A stretch of DNA of 64,000 bases from CAYNJF01 sp964397555 (GTDB lineage: Bacteria; Pseudomonadota; Gammaproteobacteria; Berkiellales; Berkiellaceae). Location: positions 6,216 through 70,215 of the forward strand of contig CAYNJF010000008.1 in NCBI GenBank assembly GCA_964397555.1. The letters run 5' to 3'. A program made the position numbers and the translations under genes. Of this stretch, positions 25,960 through 35,313 are shown piece after piece. Below the pieces are notes generated by a model. That model was not told the DNA's origin and did no database searches. It saw only the letters and a program-made list of their open reading frames with translations. The number at the start of each line of letters is the position of its first letter. The first letter of the stretch is position 1.

Positions 25960-28140
25960 CTATCTGGATTCTTCTTTGGAGTCGGGGGCGGTGAAGACAT
26001 GAACGTTATTTTTGCCACGTTTTTTGGCTACGTACATGGCCTCATCCGCCTTTTTGACGATCTCATCCAGAGTAGAGGCATGATCAGGGTAGAGCGCAAT
26101 GCCGATGCTAAAGCCAATCACAATGCTGTTTCCATCGATAACAAAGGGCTCTTGGATAGCCTTTATGAGTTTTTGAGCCACAACGAGGGCACCTTCGGCG
26201 TTGTCAATTTTAGGGAGAACCACGGCAAACTCATCTCCCCCAAGGCGCGTGATGAAGTCACCCTCGCGGGTGTTTTTTTCCATCAAGCGGGCCACAGCTT
26301 TTAAAAGGGCATCCCCAACATCGTGGCCTAAATCATCATTGACCGGTTTAAAGTTGTCCAGATCCATATAGAGCAACGCAAGCTGGTGGTGGTGGCGGTC
26401 ACTCAGGCTCATGAGCTTTTTGGTTTGTTCGTAGAACAAGACTCGGTTCGCGAGCCCAGTTAAAGTATCGTTTCGTGCCATGTTGTAGTTTTGTTGTTCG
26501 ATTTTTTCATGCTCACGACGGATTTTAAACTCATGGATGATGTACGCACAATTGACCAAAAAGGGATCTATTTGCAATAAAATATCAGAGGTGTATCCGT
26601 CTTTGGCATTGGCAATGCCGGCCATTCCCACGAAGTTGGAATCGACATGAAAGGGGATCCCCATGTAAGTTTCAATCACAGGGTGCCCTGGAGGCAGCCC
26701 ACCTGCCCTAGGATCTGATGAGGCATCGTTTGTGATTAATAGTTCTTCATGTTTGATGGTATGCCCAAACAAGGTTTTGAGATTGCGAAATTCTAAGCCT
26801 TTGGGGGCGTTGTCACTGTAGAACTTACGGGTCTCATAGTTCCAGGCAATGTTCGTGATCGCCATGGTACGAAGGTAAGGGGTACCATCTTGGTCGTGCA
26901 AGACCTCACCGATAAAGCCAAACTCACTTTTGGTGAAGCTGAGTAAGTCTTGGAGCATCATGTCAAAATAACGCTCTGGGGGATCATTACTGATAAAACT
27001 TTTTTGCACCGCTTGGATGGAGCCAAGCATTAAGTTCACCTGGGTCAGCAGGTTGGTCTTAATGGAAATGGTGGATTTGGCCTTTTTATTGGTACGTCTG
27101 AGTGCGTAGTAGGCGTAAGAGATAACAAAGCCAAGCAACCCTATGACCAAGGTCGCTAAAATCGGTACCCATTGAAACATGGTGTAGGAGTCTTTGGACT
27201 CAGAGACATGAATGATCCATTTTTTATTGGCTAAATCAATCTCTTTTTCAAAATGAAAGCTATCTTCAGGGGAGACAAAGATCTCATCAAGTTCCAAAAG
27301 CTGGACTTTCGTGTTGGAGCCTTTAACAAATTTAGCTTTACTTAAAAGGGTAGGAAAATCGATGACCGTGACCACAAAGCCATAGATATTATCCCGTTTT
27401 TGGTGTACTCCGTGACTTTCTTTTGAATAAACAGGGATTAAAATGGCAGTCCCTTCTCGATCTGAGCTTAAGTCTCTTGTCTCAAATAGGTGAATTTTAT
27501 CCGTGGCAATAGGTCGACCTAAGTCTCTGGCCTTTTCAATGACAGGTAGCCTAGCTTCATCCGAGGATAAATCATATCCGACTGATTGCTGATTGGTCTC
27601 TAATGGATAAACATAACGAATGGGGTAGTAAAAATCTCGAAGTGGTGAGGTATGCAGTTGCCCATCTACGTAGTCAGAGATTTGATAAGACTCAAAATCG
27701 CTCAAGGCCTCATTCTCAAACCGTTGACGCTCTTCTTTTCGAACCACAGGCACCCACTCGATGACTTTAATGTCTTCGTGGTTTCTGACAATAGGTCCGG
27801 CAAAGGTTTGGAACTCTTCAAAGGAGACATACTCAGAGGCTCTGTATAAAGACTCAACCGAAGTGGCAATGGAGACCGCAACGTCCAATTCTTTTTGCGC
27901 CGCAAAAGCTTTGTTCAAGCTCGATTTTTCAAATTCATTGAAGGCAAGATTGTTTTCAATTTGACTGAAAGCCCAGTAGGTGGTTCCCAGTACGCTCACC
28001 CCAGCCAGGGCGAACATAAGAGCATGTGAATGTTTTTTCAGTGAACGAACAATCAAGATACTTATCCCACATATAAAGGTTGAATACCAACAAAAGTATA
28101 GTTGAGGCCACACTAACTCACATGATGAAAAAATGACCAA
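25960..28140 (-). CDS. Membrane diguanylate cyclase: CHASE-GAF-GGDEF
   Basis: Up to 726 residues. A membrane segment near 40-60 precedes a periplasmic CHASE-type sensor (about 75-305), a second membrane segment (about 320-345), a GAF-like domain (about 385-545) and a GGDEF domain. The catalytic GGDEF is at 634-638 with REGD five residues upstream, so the inhibitory I-site looks intact and the enzyme is probably active. It would make cyclic di-GMP in response to a periplasmic signal. No EAL domain is present. The first ~30 residues are poorly supported; a TTG start at LIVRSLKK with GGGATAA upstream is an alternative. Confidence 0.92.
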   Translation of the reverse strand: MVIFSSCELVWPQLYFCWYSTFICGISILIVRSLKKHSHALMFALAGVSVLGTTYWAFSQIENNLAFNEFEKSSLNKAFAAQKELDVAVSIATSVESLYRASEYVSFEEFQTFAGPIVRNHEDIKVIEWVPVVRKEERQRFENEALSDFESYQISDYVDGQLHTSPLRDFYYPIRYVYPLETNQQSVGYDLSSDEARLPVIEKARDLGRPIATDKIHLFETRDLSSDREGTAILIPVYSKESHGVHQKRDNIYGFVVTVIDFPTLLSKAKFVKGSNTKVQLLELDEIFVSPEDSFHFEKEIDLANKKWIIHVSESKDSYTMFQWVPILATLVIGLLGFVISYAYYALRRTNKKAKSTISIKTNLLTQVNLMLGSIQAVQKSFISNDPPERYFDMMLQDLLSFTKSEFGFIGEVLHDQDGTPYLRTMAITNIAWNYETRKFYSDNAPKGLEFRNLKTLFGHTIKHEELLITNDASSDPRAGGLPPGHPVIETYMGIPFHVDSNFVGMAGIANAKDGYTSDILLQIDPFLVNCAYIIHEFKIRREHEKIEQQNYNMARNDTLTGLANRVLFYEQTKKLMSLSDRHHHQLALLYMDLDNFKPVNDDLGHDVGDALLKAVARLMEKNTREGDFITRLGGDEFAVVLPKIDNAEGALVVAQKLIKAIQEPFVIDGNSIVIGFSIGIALYPDHASTLDEIVKKADEAMYVAKKRGKNNVHVFTAPDSKEESR

Positions 28141-28236
28141 AAAAGGCCTTTTAGGCCTGTGAGTAATCCCTCATTTATGGAACTAATTTCGACGTATTCG
28201 CTCCTAGATAGATAACCCTAAATCGAGGAATTCATC

Positions 28237-30987
28237 ATGAGCGTCCAAGGCCCCCATCACGATTACATAGAGCGTCATAGCTCTTTAAAACAAGACAAAC
28301 AACTCGCTAGAGGTCTAGAGCTTTCTTCCTTGGTCGTGAAATCTGAGATAACCCCCACGATGGCCTGTGCGTATGCAGCGAGCTACGCATCCAAGATATT
28401 TAAAAAGCAGGATGGCAAAGAGAATCGGTTAATGAAATTTCGTAACCCGCAATACGCCGGGAACATGTTAATGAAAGCGGCCTTTCGAAAAGCCATTGGG
28501 GAACAGCGCATTCAAAACATCATCGATGCTTATAAGCCATTAATGGAGCTTTCAAAAAATGGGAGATACACTCATATCCTTACAGATCGCGAAATGTACA
28601 TTGCAAAGGATGATATTAAGGATGAGGAAGGAAATTTAGTCTTTAAGAAAGGAGAAGAAATTTTAAAGGATGAGGAAGGAAATTTAGTCTTTAAGAAAGG
28701 GGAAGAAATTTTAGTCTTTAAGAAAGCGGAAGAAATTTTAAAGGATGAGGAAGGAAATGTATTCTTTAAGAAAGAGGAAGAAATTTTAAAGGATGAGGAA
28801 GGAAATTTAGTCTTTAAGAAAGAGGAAGAAATTTTAAATAATTACAGTGACACTAACGTCGTCTTTTATCCGAAAGGTGCGGTCAGCCCGGAATATTCTG
28901 TTAAAGTCAATGAAATCAGAGATGGGATCACGCAGGCGATTAAGAACAACGTTCCTCCTGAGGCTTATGCCATGTTAAAAACGCTTTGTGAGGACCACTG
29001 CGATCCAGAGTTGGGCCAAAACCAGGGCGTCAAAAATGATATATCAACGTTATTAATCTTTAATTTAGTAAATCGCATCATCACAGAGACACTCAGAGAA
29101 GGCGGTGATAAAAAGAAGGAAATGGCTTTTGTCCTGGGGGCTAAAATCTACCAAGAAGTAGGAGCGGGAAAAGCAAAAACCCGCCAAGTCAATGAGCTTC
29201 ACTCGTTTGTTCAAGACAAGATTGACAACAGCGAAGCTTATACCGAGGAGCAAAAGCAAAAGGCAAGCCAGGTCATGGGGCAAGTGCTTGATGCTGGATG
29301 TGTGATTGAATCGACTCGACAGTTTAACAAACGGATGACTGCACTCAAAGACAGCCTCCCCCCCGAGCAAAGAAAAGAGTTTGGTGTTGATAAAATGCTA
29401 AGTACGGTGTCAAAATATCGTGACTTTAAAGAGCAAATCACAAAGCTCCATGATCCAACAAAAATGAGCCCTAAAGAAATTGATGCCGTATTTGATAAGT
29501 ATATGGAGTTTGCTGGTCTAACGAATCTTCAAAAACTCAAAATTCGACTTAATCAGATGGGTCAAGACCTTAAGGAGAAACTTAGCCGAATTTCCTTCCC
29601 TAAAATAACCAAACGACGCAAATTTAAAGGGTTTAAACTGTTTAAAAAATCATCCAAAATCAAAGTGAGTGCCATTGAGTCGGTGAATATCTCACAAGGG
29701 TCGACCCGTCAAGAGCGAGTGGACCGGTGGCGTGATGAGTCTTTCAACACCAAAACAAAACTCTTTGGCAAAAATGAATTGCAAGTTGGCTTCTTGCCCA
29801 GAGTCATCGACTACGCCAAAGAACACCCTGAATCCGGCGTGATGCATAAAGTGAATGTCATTATGGCGGTTGAGCGCTTAAAAAAAGCAGTGGGTGGAGG
29901 TAGTCATGGCCTAATCAGTGAAACGTCGGTGGTCGAAGCTTTACTTAACCTTAAAGAGCAGTTTCCTGAGTTTGCGGATTGCTCTAATCAAGAAGTTCTA
30001 GAGAAAGCGCTTGAACTTGGTGAGGCATACAAAAGAGAGATTGAAGCCAACTCCGCCATTACCACGCATCAGTATTCAGGAAACCATGATTTTGCTAATA
30101 CCCTTACCCAATTTGTGATGAATGTGGACCCCAAAGATACGCAAAGAAGCGATCTCACCAATACGCAAGTTAAGCATTTTGGCGAACTTTTCCAACAGGA
30201 AATGGATACTCGTATGACTTGGAAAGGTGTTGATCCATTTGATAGTGCCGATCACATGCAAAAAATCCTAGAGCATTCGCTGGGTGAGAAATCTTCTGAA
30301 AACATAGAATTTTTAATGAAAGTGAAACAGCTTGAGGCTTTAGAGCTGCAAGAGCCTCGTAATGAAAAAGCCATTAGAGAGACTCAAGAAGAGATTCTTG
30401 AATATTATAAAAAACCTGTTGAATCTAACATACCTAACAAAGATATGTTTTCTGGTCCCGTCGAAAAGGTAAAAAGCATTAATTTGTCGGGGAGGGTTCG
30501 AGGCAAAATAGAACGTCTAGGCCTTGATCCGAACGATGCCTCAACCGTTACAGCCGCTCGGCTAGAAAGAGCTGTCAAAGAGATCAAAACATTAGTGAAG
30601 ACTGATACGGTTGGGCGTCTAAAAAATGAGGAAAATTCCAAAAAACCTGAAACCATTAGTCCAGAAGTGACTCAATACATGAGGGATATTAAAACAGTCA
30701 AAGAAAATCAAAGCAAAAAGAGCTCAGTGTTATCCCAGGAGCCCACGGAAGTGTCTATAGATCAACAGAAAGAACCTGTTGATCTAAAGGGACGTTTAAT
30801 GGAACAGCTCAGCCAACGTCAAGATGTTGATCATGATTTCGAGAAGGGCCGACCTGAGACGCTAGGAAGCACGCCTGGTGTGCTTCATAGTCATGAGCGT
30901 TCCAAAATAGCCCTCCCTGAACCTGGCACACCACAAGGACCTACACAAGAAATTGATGAACTTAAAAAGCCGAAAAATAGATCTTAA
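28237..30987 (+). CDS. Large hypothetical protein with 16-residue repeats
   Basis: 916 residues, not recognised. Residues 128-200 hold four full copies and one partial copy of a charged repeat (KDEEGNLVFKKGEEIL type). The rest is mostly helical and hydrophilic, with a basic patch near 440-485. The C-terminal ~200 residues look disordered, rich in Lys, Glu, Pro and Ser. No signal peptide or membrane span. GAGGA lies 8 bases before the ATG. It stands alone between the divergent GGDEF gene and a terminator. Size, repeats and charge are typical of secreted effectors in intracellular bacteria, but that is only inference. Confidence 0.85.
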   Translation: MSVQGPHHDYIERHSSLKQDKQLARGLELSSLVVKSEITPTMACAYAASYASKIFKKQDGKENRLMKFRNPQYAGNMLMKAAFRKAIGEQRIQNIIDAYKPLMELSKNGRYTHILTDREMYIAKDDIKDEEGNLVFKKGEEILKDEEGNLVFKKGEEILVFKKAEEILKDEEGNVFFKKEEEILKDEEGNLVFKKEEEILNNYSDTNVVFYPKGAVSPEYSVKVNEIRDGITQAIKNNVPPEAYAMLKTLCEDHCDPELGQNQGVKNDISTLLIFNLVNRIITETLREGGDKKKEMAFVLGAKIYQEVGAGKAKTRQVNELHSFVQDKIDNSEAYTEEQKQKASQVMGQVLDAGCVIESTRQFNKRMTALKDSLPPEQRKEFGVDKMLSTVSKYRDFKEQITKLHDPTKMSPKEIDAVFDKYMEFAGLTNLQKLKIRLNQMGQDLKEKLSRISFPKITKRRKFKGFKLFKKSSKIKVSAIESVNISQGSTRQERVDRWRDESFNTKTKLFGKNELQVGFLPRVIDYAKEHPESGVMHKVNVIMAVERLKKAVGGGSHGLISETSVVEALLNLKEQFPEFADCSNQEVLEKALELGEAYKREIEANSAITTHQYSGNHDFANTLTQFVMNVDPKDTQRSDLTNTQVKHFGELFQQEMDTRMTWKGVDPFDSADHMQKILEHSLGEKSSENIEFLMKVKQLEALELQEPRNEKAIRETQEEILEYYKKPVESNIPNKDMFSGPVEKVKSINLSGRVRGKIERLGLDPNDASTVTAARLERAVKEIKTLVKTDTVGRLKNEENSKKPETISPEVTQYMRDIKTVKENQSKKSSVLSQEPTEVSIDQQKEPVDLKGRLMEQLSQRQDVDHDFEKGRPETLGSTPGVLHSHERSKIALPEPGTPQGPTQEIDELKKPKNRS
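28618..28836 (+). repeat. In-frame 48-bp tandem repeats
   Basis: Four complete 48-base units plus one 27-base partial unit code for the KDEEGNLVFKKGEEIL repeats. The DNA copies are nearly identical, including third positions, which points to recent expansion. The partial unit in the middle suggests unequal recombination or slippage. Confidence 0.95.
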
Positions 30988-31018
30988 ATTAAATAGACTT
31001 TACTCGTCGTTATCAACA

Positions 31019-31038
31019 GGGCCATAGGGCCCTTTTTT
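31019..31038 (+). terminator. Rho-independent terminator after the 916-aa gene
   Basis: GGGCC / GGCCC stem with an ATAG loop followed by TTTTTT, about 30 bases after the stop at 30987. Confidence 0.85.
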
Positions 31039-31053
31039 CTTGCCTAAACATCC

Positions 31054-31087
31054 CCATAATTGGGTTAACGCAATAACCGAATTATGG
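31054..31087. promoter_or_regulatory. 14-bp inverted repeat upstream of the exported methyltransferase-like gene
   Basis: CCATAATTGGGTTA and TAACCGAATTATGG pair at 13 of 14 positions around a 6-base loop (ACGCAA). It lies about 110 bases before the next start codon and 16 after the terminator T-run. It has no T tail, so it looks more like an operator or leader hairpin than a terminator. Confidence 0.5.
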
Positions 31088-31196
31088 TTGAGTGCAACAT
31101 CTTTCTTAGTATTAAAAAAAATTTAGACATTGGCAGATTATATGATATGTTTTTTAACGCACTGCCACTTTATGGATTGAACAAAGCGGGGTTACC

Positions 31197-31949
31197 ATGG
31201 AATTTAAAGGATTTTTAAAAGGTCTACTTATCGCAAGTGTCGTAGTCAGCACACCCCTATCAGCCAACGTCAAACAGCTGATGGTCCCTAATGTCCCCAC
31301 CACTCAGGTATCAGCCTCAGATCAAGTGTTGCACTTTGGAGCTAGCTTATACGATCAAAAAGGCTCTCTTAAAGCCGTTGACGCATCCCATATTGTCAAC
31401 GTTGAGCCAGTGCCAGGGGATCAGTACCGCCAAGTGGCGCTGGATAATATTCATGCCTCACAACAGTTTGATAAAGTGTTTATCCATGAAGGATTATCTC
31501 ATCACGTCAAACAGCAGCGTGTTTTTGAACGACTCAGTCAAGCTCTTAAAGATAACGGGACTTTGACGCTTGAGTTACCAGACTACAACCAAGGTCGATT
31601 GGGGCAAGCTCTAAGCTTAACCTTGTCGGACTTGTCCGACATATCGTTTCAATCGGTAAGATACATCAGTTACTCGCCCAAGCAGTACAAGCGAATGATT
31701 GAAAAAACCGGACTTTCTGTGGCCAATGAAGTTTCTCAAATTAGAAAACTTCGCTTTTCAAATAAAAAAGAGCTTAAAGAGTGGTTTTTAAATCATTGGG
31801 CTTATACGCAAGCAGTGCATCCTAAGGATAAAGAATTGTTTGTCACAGCTTTGGTGGAAAATTATTTGGATTTGACTAAGCAAACGAATAAAAAACGTTT
31901 TGTCTTGGAACAGCATTTTACAGACATTGAAGCCATTAAAACTGCTTAG
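31197..31949 (+). CDS. Exported methyltransferase-like protein
   Basis: 250 residues. The first ~24 residues look like a Sec signal peptide (positive start, hydrophobic core, STPLSA before the likely cut). The mature part recalls a class I SAM-dependent methyltransferase fold: VLHFGAS where motif I would be, FDKVFIHEGLSHH, and ALKDNGTLTLELPD resembling the strand after motif III. Motif I lacks the normal GxGxG, so SAM binding is doubtful. SAM is not expected in the periplasm, so this may be a non-enzymatic relative. Its stop codon overlaps the stop of the opposing gene. Confidence 0.7.
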   Translation: MEFKGFLKGLLIASVVVSTPLSANVKQLMVPNVPTTQVSASDQVLHFGASLYDQKGSLKAVDASHIVNVEPVPGDQYRQVALDNIHASQQFDKVFIHEGLSHHVKQQRVFERLSQALKDNGTLTLELPDYNQGRLGQALSLTLSDLSDISFQSVRYISYSPKQYKRMIEKTGLSVANEVSQIRKLRFSNKKELKEWFLNHWAYTQAVHPKDKELFVTALVENYLDLTKQTNKKRFVLEQHFTDIEAIKTA

Positions 31950-32512
31950 CCTCTAGGGCCTTTGGGTTTGTCAGGTTTTTCGGTGTCAATCGAACGATCC
32001 GTGGATTGCTCAAGGGACTGATCAGAGTTTTGTTTGACACGCGATTCAGGGGCCTCAGGAATGAGGTCCATGAGCTTTTGGACGCTTTCGGTGTTTTTCA
32101 TACTACTTAGCTGAACTCGAAGACTTTGCCTTTCTTCTGGGTTCATCTGTTCAATTTTGCGTATTTGTTGCTCTTTGCTTAACGCTTGAATTTCTGTGAC
32201 GGTATTTTCGATGGCAAACCCGTGCGTGTTGGCTTCTTCGTAGGCCCTGTCTGCCCGTTGGTTTTGGTTCAACGTTTGCGCTTGGCTAAGCGCTTGACCA
32301 TGCTGGACTTCCAGTGCGTGAAATAAATCCTGGGTATTCCAAAAAATGATTTTTTCTTGTTGAGAGAGCTCGCCCCAATCGGCTTGCAGTTCATCAAACA
32401 TTTCTCGAATGGTATCTTGGCGCAGGGTATCATGCGCCGCAAAAGCTTCCACTTCCGTCACAAGTTGTTTGATTTTGCGAATTTTGGACACGAGACCCAC
32501 CCCACACATCAC
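31946..32512 (-). CDS. Hypothetical helical protein
   Basis: Up to 188 residues, not recognised. It is Gln/Glu-rich and helical, with a disordered Ser/Asp/Lys/Pro-rich tail ending in KGPRG. The annotated start is GTG followed at once by ATG. A GTG at VSKIRKIK with GGGGTGGG upstream is a good alternative and would shorten it by about seven residues. The 3' end overlaps the stop of the convergent methyltransferase-like gene by 4 bases. No signal peptide or membrane span. Confidence 0.65.
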   Translation of the reverse strand: MMCGVGLVSKIRKIKQLVTEVEAFAAHDTLRQDTIREMFDELQADWGELSQQEKIIFWNTQDLFHALEVQHGQALSQAQTLNQNQRADRAYEEANTHGFAIENTVTEIQALSKEQQIRKIEQMNPEERQSLRVQLSSMKNTESVQKLMDLIPEAPESRVKQNSDQSLEQSTDRSIDTEKPDKPKGPRG

Positions 32513-32574
32513 TTTCTTTAAGTATATAAGCTAATAAACTTAACTGGTAGTGATTGGGGGAGGGTGCACGTAAA

Positions 32575-33321
32575 TTAATCGAAATAGCGCTTTTGCCAGT
32601 CCAAATACAAGTCTTGCATGTACTGGGTATATTCTTGCTTCGTGTTGAATTGAGAAGGGTAAACCGCATCGTAAACGTAGTAGTTCACTCGACGATTTTG
32701 CGACGTCATGATTTTCCAGATTTTAACTAATAGGTGCTGGTGCAACCACTCAAAATCTTCTTGAGACTCATGGTGTAAGAACACGGGAATGATGGGGACA
32801 TCGGCTTGGATGGACACATCAAAAATACCGTACCTGAATGGGGTGTGAATGCGTCGGCCCTTGCAGCCACCCTCTGGGTAGATCCCTATGTTATCGCCGT
32901 TAGCAAGCGCCTCTTGCATCGCCTCAGCGGCTTTAGCACGGTCCTCTTTGGATTCTCTTCTCACAAAAAGGGCGCCACCGGCTTTGGCCATACGACCGAC
33001 AAACCACCACTTTTCCACTTCGTGTTTCGCTAAAAAGCGAGCGTTGAAACAGGCGGACATACCCACATCTTCAAAACAAGAAGGGTGATTTGAAATGACG
33101 ATGTATTGCTTGGGAAGACGACGTTTGTTTTTTTGATGAACCTTCAAGTCCACCCCCATGGCATCCACAAACTTGCGGCACCAGTATTGAAACAAACGCG
33201 GATAAAATTTTTGAGTTAGCTTACTTGGGAGGAAGCTTAATGGGTAGAAAATCAGCCAGAGGACAATAAGGTCCACCCAACCAACTAAGAATCTTAGTAG
33301 CCTAAAAAACGATAAAATCAT
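32575..33321 (-). CDS. 1-acyl-sn-glycerol-3-phosphate acyltransferase-like protein (PlsC family)
   Basis: 248 residues with one N-terminal hydrophobic segment (about 5-32) and a PlsC domain. The catalytic block reads NHPSCFED: His79 is present, but the residue at the usual Asp position is Glu84, followed by Asp85. The GALFVRR block and the IYPEGG block that binds the phosphate are present. The family acylates lysophosphatidate or other lysolipids at the inner membrane. The shifted acid leaves activity slightly uncertain. A second PlsC domain is encoded at 55526-57412. Confidence 0.85.
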   Translation of the reverse strand: MILSFFRLLRFLVGWVDLIVLWLIFYPLSFLPSKLTQKFYPRLFQYWCRKFVDAMGVDLKVHQKNKRRLPKQYIVISNHPSCFEDVGMSACFNARFLAKHEVEKWWFVGRMAKAGGALFVRRESKEDRAKAAEAMQEALANGDNIGIYPEGGCKGRRIHTPFRYGIFDVSIQADVPIIPVFLHHESQEDFEWLHQHLLVKIWKIMTSQNRRVNYYVYDAVYPSQFNTKQEYTQYMQDLYLDWQKRYFD

Positions 33322-33418
33322 AAATTACTCGGACAGTTTTCACCAACATAGCTTAATGGAAACTTGCAGGTAGTGCAATTCATTCAGCTAAACTAATTAG
33401 CCGAGTGTCTCAGTCGAT

Positions 33419-33895
33419 TTAATGGTTATTGTCAGGCTTTTGATTGACAAGTGAGACAACGTTGTCGGTGCTGGCTACAGGGCGCAGTTTGGCGCGTGGG
33501 CACAAGAACACGCATTTACCGGTTTCGTTAAAGTAAAAGCGAACGTTCTCGGTAATCTCACCCAGAGGCTTGTAGCACATCTGCATGTCATCATGAGAGG
33601 GTGGTTGCGTGACATCAACACCGATGCTGTTTAAGTGTTCGGTGAGGATTTGTAAGATCTCTGTGTTGTCGAGTCTTGGGTTGACACGCACGTGATTAAG
33701 CTCGAACAAAACGCCTTGCATGCTCGTCCTGTAATTGTCCACAGGGAAGACGATGCCTTCCGCTAGAGACTCAACGCGCACACATTCGATGACTCTTAAT
33801 TCGTGATTGATCACGAACTCGTAAATATCCGCGTAATCACTTGGGGTCACCAAGGTGGCATTGATTAAGATTTCAGTATGGTGTTTACTCTTCAT
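33419..33895 (-). CDS. Hypothetical protein
   Basis: 158 residues, not recognised. It is mixed alpha/beta in character with no signal peptide or membrane span, and has a Cys-containing segment VFLCPRAKL near the C-terminus. AGGG lies just before the ATG. It is divergent from radA; the two start codons are 43 bases apart, so they must share a very short promoter region. Confidence 0.65.
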   Translation of the reverse strand: MKSKHHTEILINATLVTPSDYADIYEFVINHELRVIECVRVESLAEGIVFPVDNYRTSMQGVLFELNHVRVNPRLDNTEILQILTEHLNSIGVDVTQPPSHDDMQMCYKPLGEITENVRFYFNETGKCVFLCPRAKLRPVASTDNVVSLVNQKPDNNH

Positions 33896-33938
33896 ACCCT
33901 GCTATCGACGAACATCGGTCCCACCTTTAGGAGAGAAA

Positions 33939-35279
33939 ATGAAAACAAAGACTGAATACAGTTGCACCCAATGTGGGGCGGTGTCTCCTAAGTGGTCCGG
34001 GAAATGTCACGAATGTGGGGCTTGGAACAGTTACACGGAAGTGGTGATTCAAAAAAGCAGTCGTTTGAGTGGCTACGCTGGAGAACAAGTCAGTGAGCTT
34101 GTCAGTCTTGACAGCGTAGAGGTTGAAACCATTGAACGTCTTCCAACCGGAATGAGTGAGCTCGATCGCGCCTTAGGGGGAGGGATGGTCCCGGGGATGG
34201 TGGTGTTGATTGGAGGGGATCCAGGCATTGGTAAATCCACCTTGCTTTTGCAAACAGCGGCAAGAGCGAATGAGCAGGCACTTTATATCACCGGTGAGGA
34301 ATCTTTATCGCAAGTATCGTTGCGTGCCAAACGTTTGGGGTTTGGGGACTCTAAACTCCAACTGCTTGCAGAAACTCAGGTCGAGCGTATGCTAAGTTTG
34401 GCGGCCAAAGCAAAACCAAAAATCATGGTGGTGGATTCCATTCAAACGCTGTTCACTGACACCGTTCAATCGGCACCGGGCTCTGTCTCGCAAGTTCGAG
34501 AAAGTGCAGCTCGACTTGTGCGCTTTGCAAAACAACACCACATCAGTTTATATCTTGTCGGTCATGTCACCAAAGAGGGGGCGATTGCTGGGCCTCGAGT
34601 TTTAGAGCACATGGTGGATTCTGTCCTTTACTTTGAGGGGCAAACCGATTCCAAATTTAGATTGATCCGGGCGGTCAAAAATCGATTTGGAGCGGTCAAC
34701 GAACTGGGCGTGTTTGGGATGACCGACAAAGGCCTCAAAGGAGTCTCAAACCCTTCGGCTCTTTTTCTTTCTAAAGATGTCACGCAAACATGTGGTTCGA
34801 CCATCTTAGTGTCCTGGGAAGGCTCTCGCCCCATGTTGCTAGAAGTTCAAGCTCTGGTCGATGAGTCCTCGTTAGGGAACCCTAGGCGAGTCAGTGTAGG
34901 CTTTGATTCGAATCGATTGAATATGTTGTTAGCTGTGCTCAACAAGCATGGCAACTTATCCATGCACCAACAAGACGTTTTTTTTAATGTGGTTGGTGGG
35001 GTTAAAATTACCGAAACCGGGGGAGATTTGGCGGTGATCCTTGCCGTGCTTTCAAGTTTCCGTGACAAGATCATTCCGAATAAAACGGTCATTTTTGGTG
35101 AGGTTGGCTTAGGCGGTGAGATTCGACCGGTTCAATCAGGGCTAGAGCGAATCAAAGAAGCCGCTAAGCATGGGTTCACTCGAGCCATCGTGCCTTCGCA
35201 AAATGCACCTAAACAAGCAATCCCAGGTCTGGAAATCATCGCGGTGAATCATTTATCCCAAGCGTTGGAACAAGTTTGA
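33939..35279 (+). CDS. radA: DNA repair protein RadA (Sms)
   Basis: I start it at MKTKTEYSCTQCG because AGGAGAG lies 5 bases upstream and the N-terminal zinc finger (CTQC and CHEC) begins there; an upstream in-frame ATG at 33855 lacks family support. This gives 446 residues. Walker A is GDPGIGKST, the RadA-specific KNRFG motif is present (VKNRFGAVNELGVF), and the C-terminal third is Lon-protease-like. RadA is a hexameric helicase that helps branch migration in recombination. It converges on ettA. Confidence 0.96.
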   Translation: MKTKTEYSCTQCGAVSPKWSGKCHECGAWNSYTEVVIQKSSRLSGYAGEQVSELVSLDSVEVETIERLPTGMSELDRALGGGMVPGMVVLIGGDPGIGKSTLLLQTAARANEQALYITGEESLSQVSLRAKRLGFGDSKLQLLAETQVERMLSLAAKAKPKIMVVDSIQTLFTDTVQSAPGSVSQVRESAARLVRFAKQHHISLYLVGHVTKEGAIAGPRVLEHMVDSVLYFEGQTDSKFRLIRAVKNRFGAVNELGVFGMTDKGLKGVSNPSALFLSKDVTQTCGSTILVSWEGSRPMLLEVQALVDESSLGNPRRVSVGFDSNRLNMLLAVLNKHGNLSMHQQDVFFNVVGGVKITETGGDLAVILAVLSSFRDKIIPNKTVIFGEVGLGGEIRPVQSGLERIKEAAKHGFTRAIVPSQNAPKQAIPGLEIIAVNHLSQALEQV

Positions 35280-35306
35280 AAAAGCCCCCAAGCGATGCTT
35301 GGGGGC
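35279..35306 (-). terminator. Rho-independent terminator of ettA
   Basis: Perfect 10-bp stem GCCCCCAAGC / GCTTGGGGGC with a GAT loop. On the minus strand it is followed by TTTTTC, so it ends ettA. The T-run overlaps the last base of the radA stop. On the plus strand the T tail is missing. Confidence 0.85.
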
Positions 35307-35313
35307 AAGAGCA

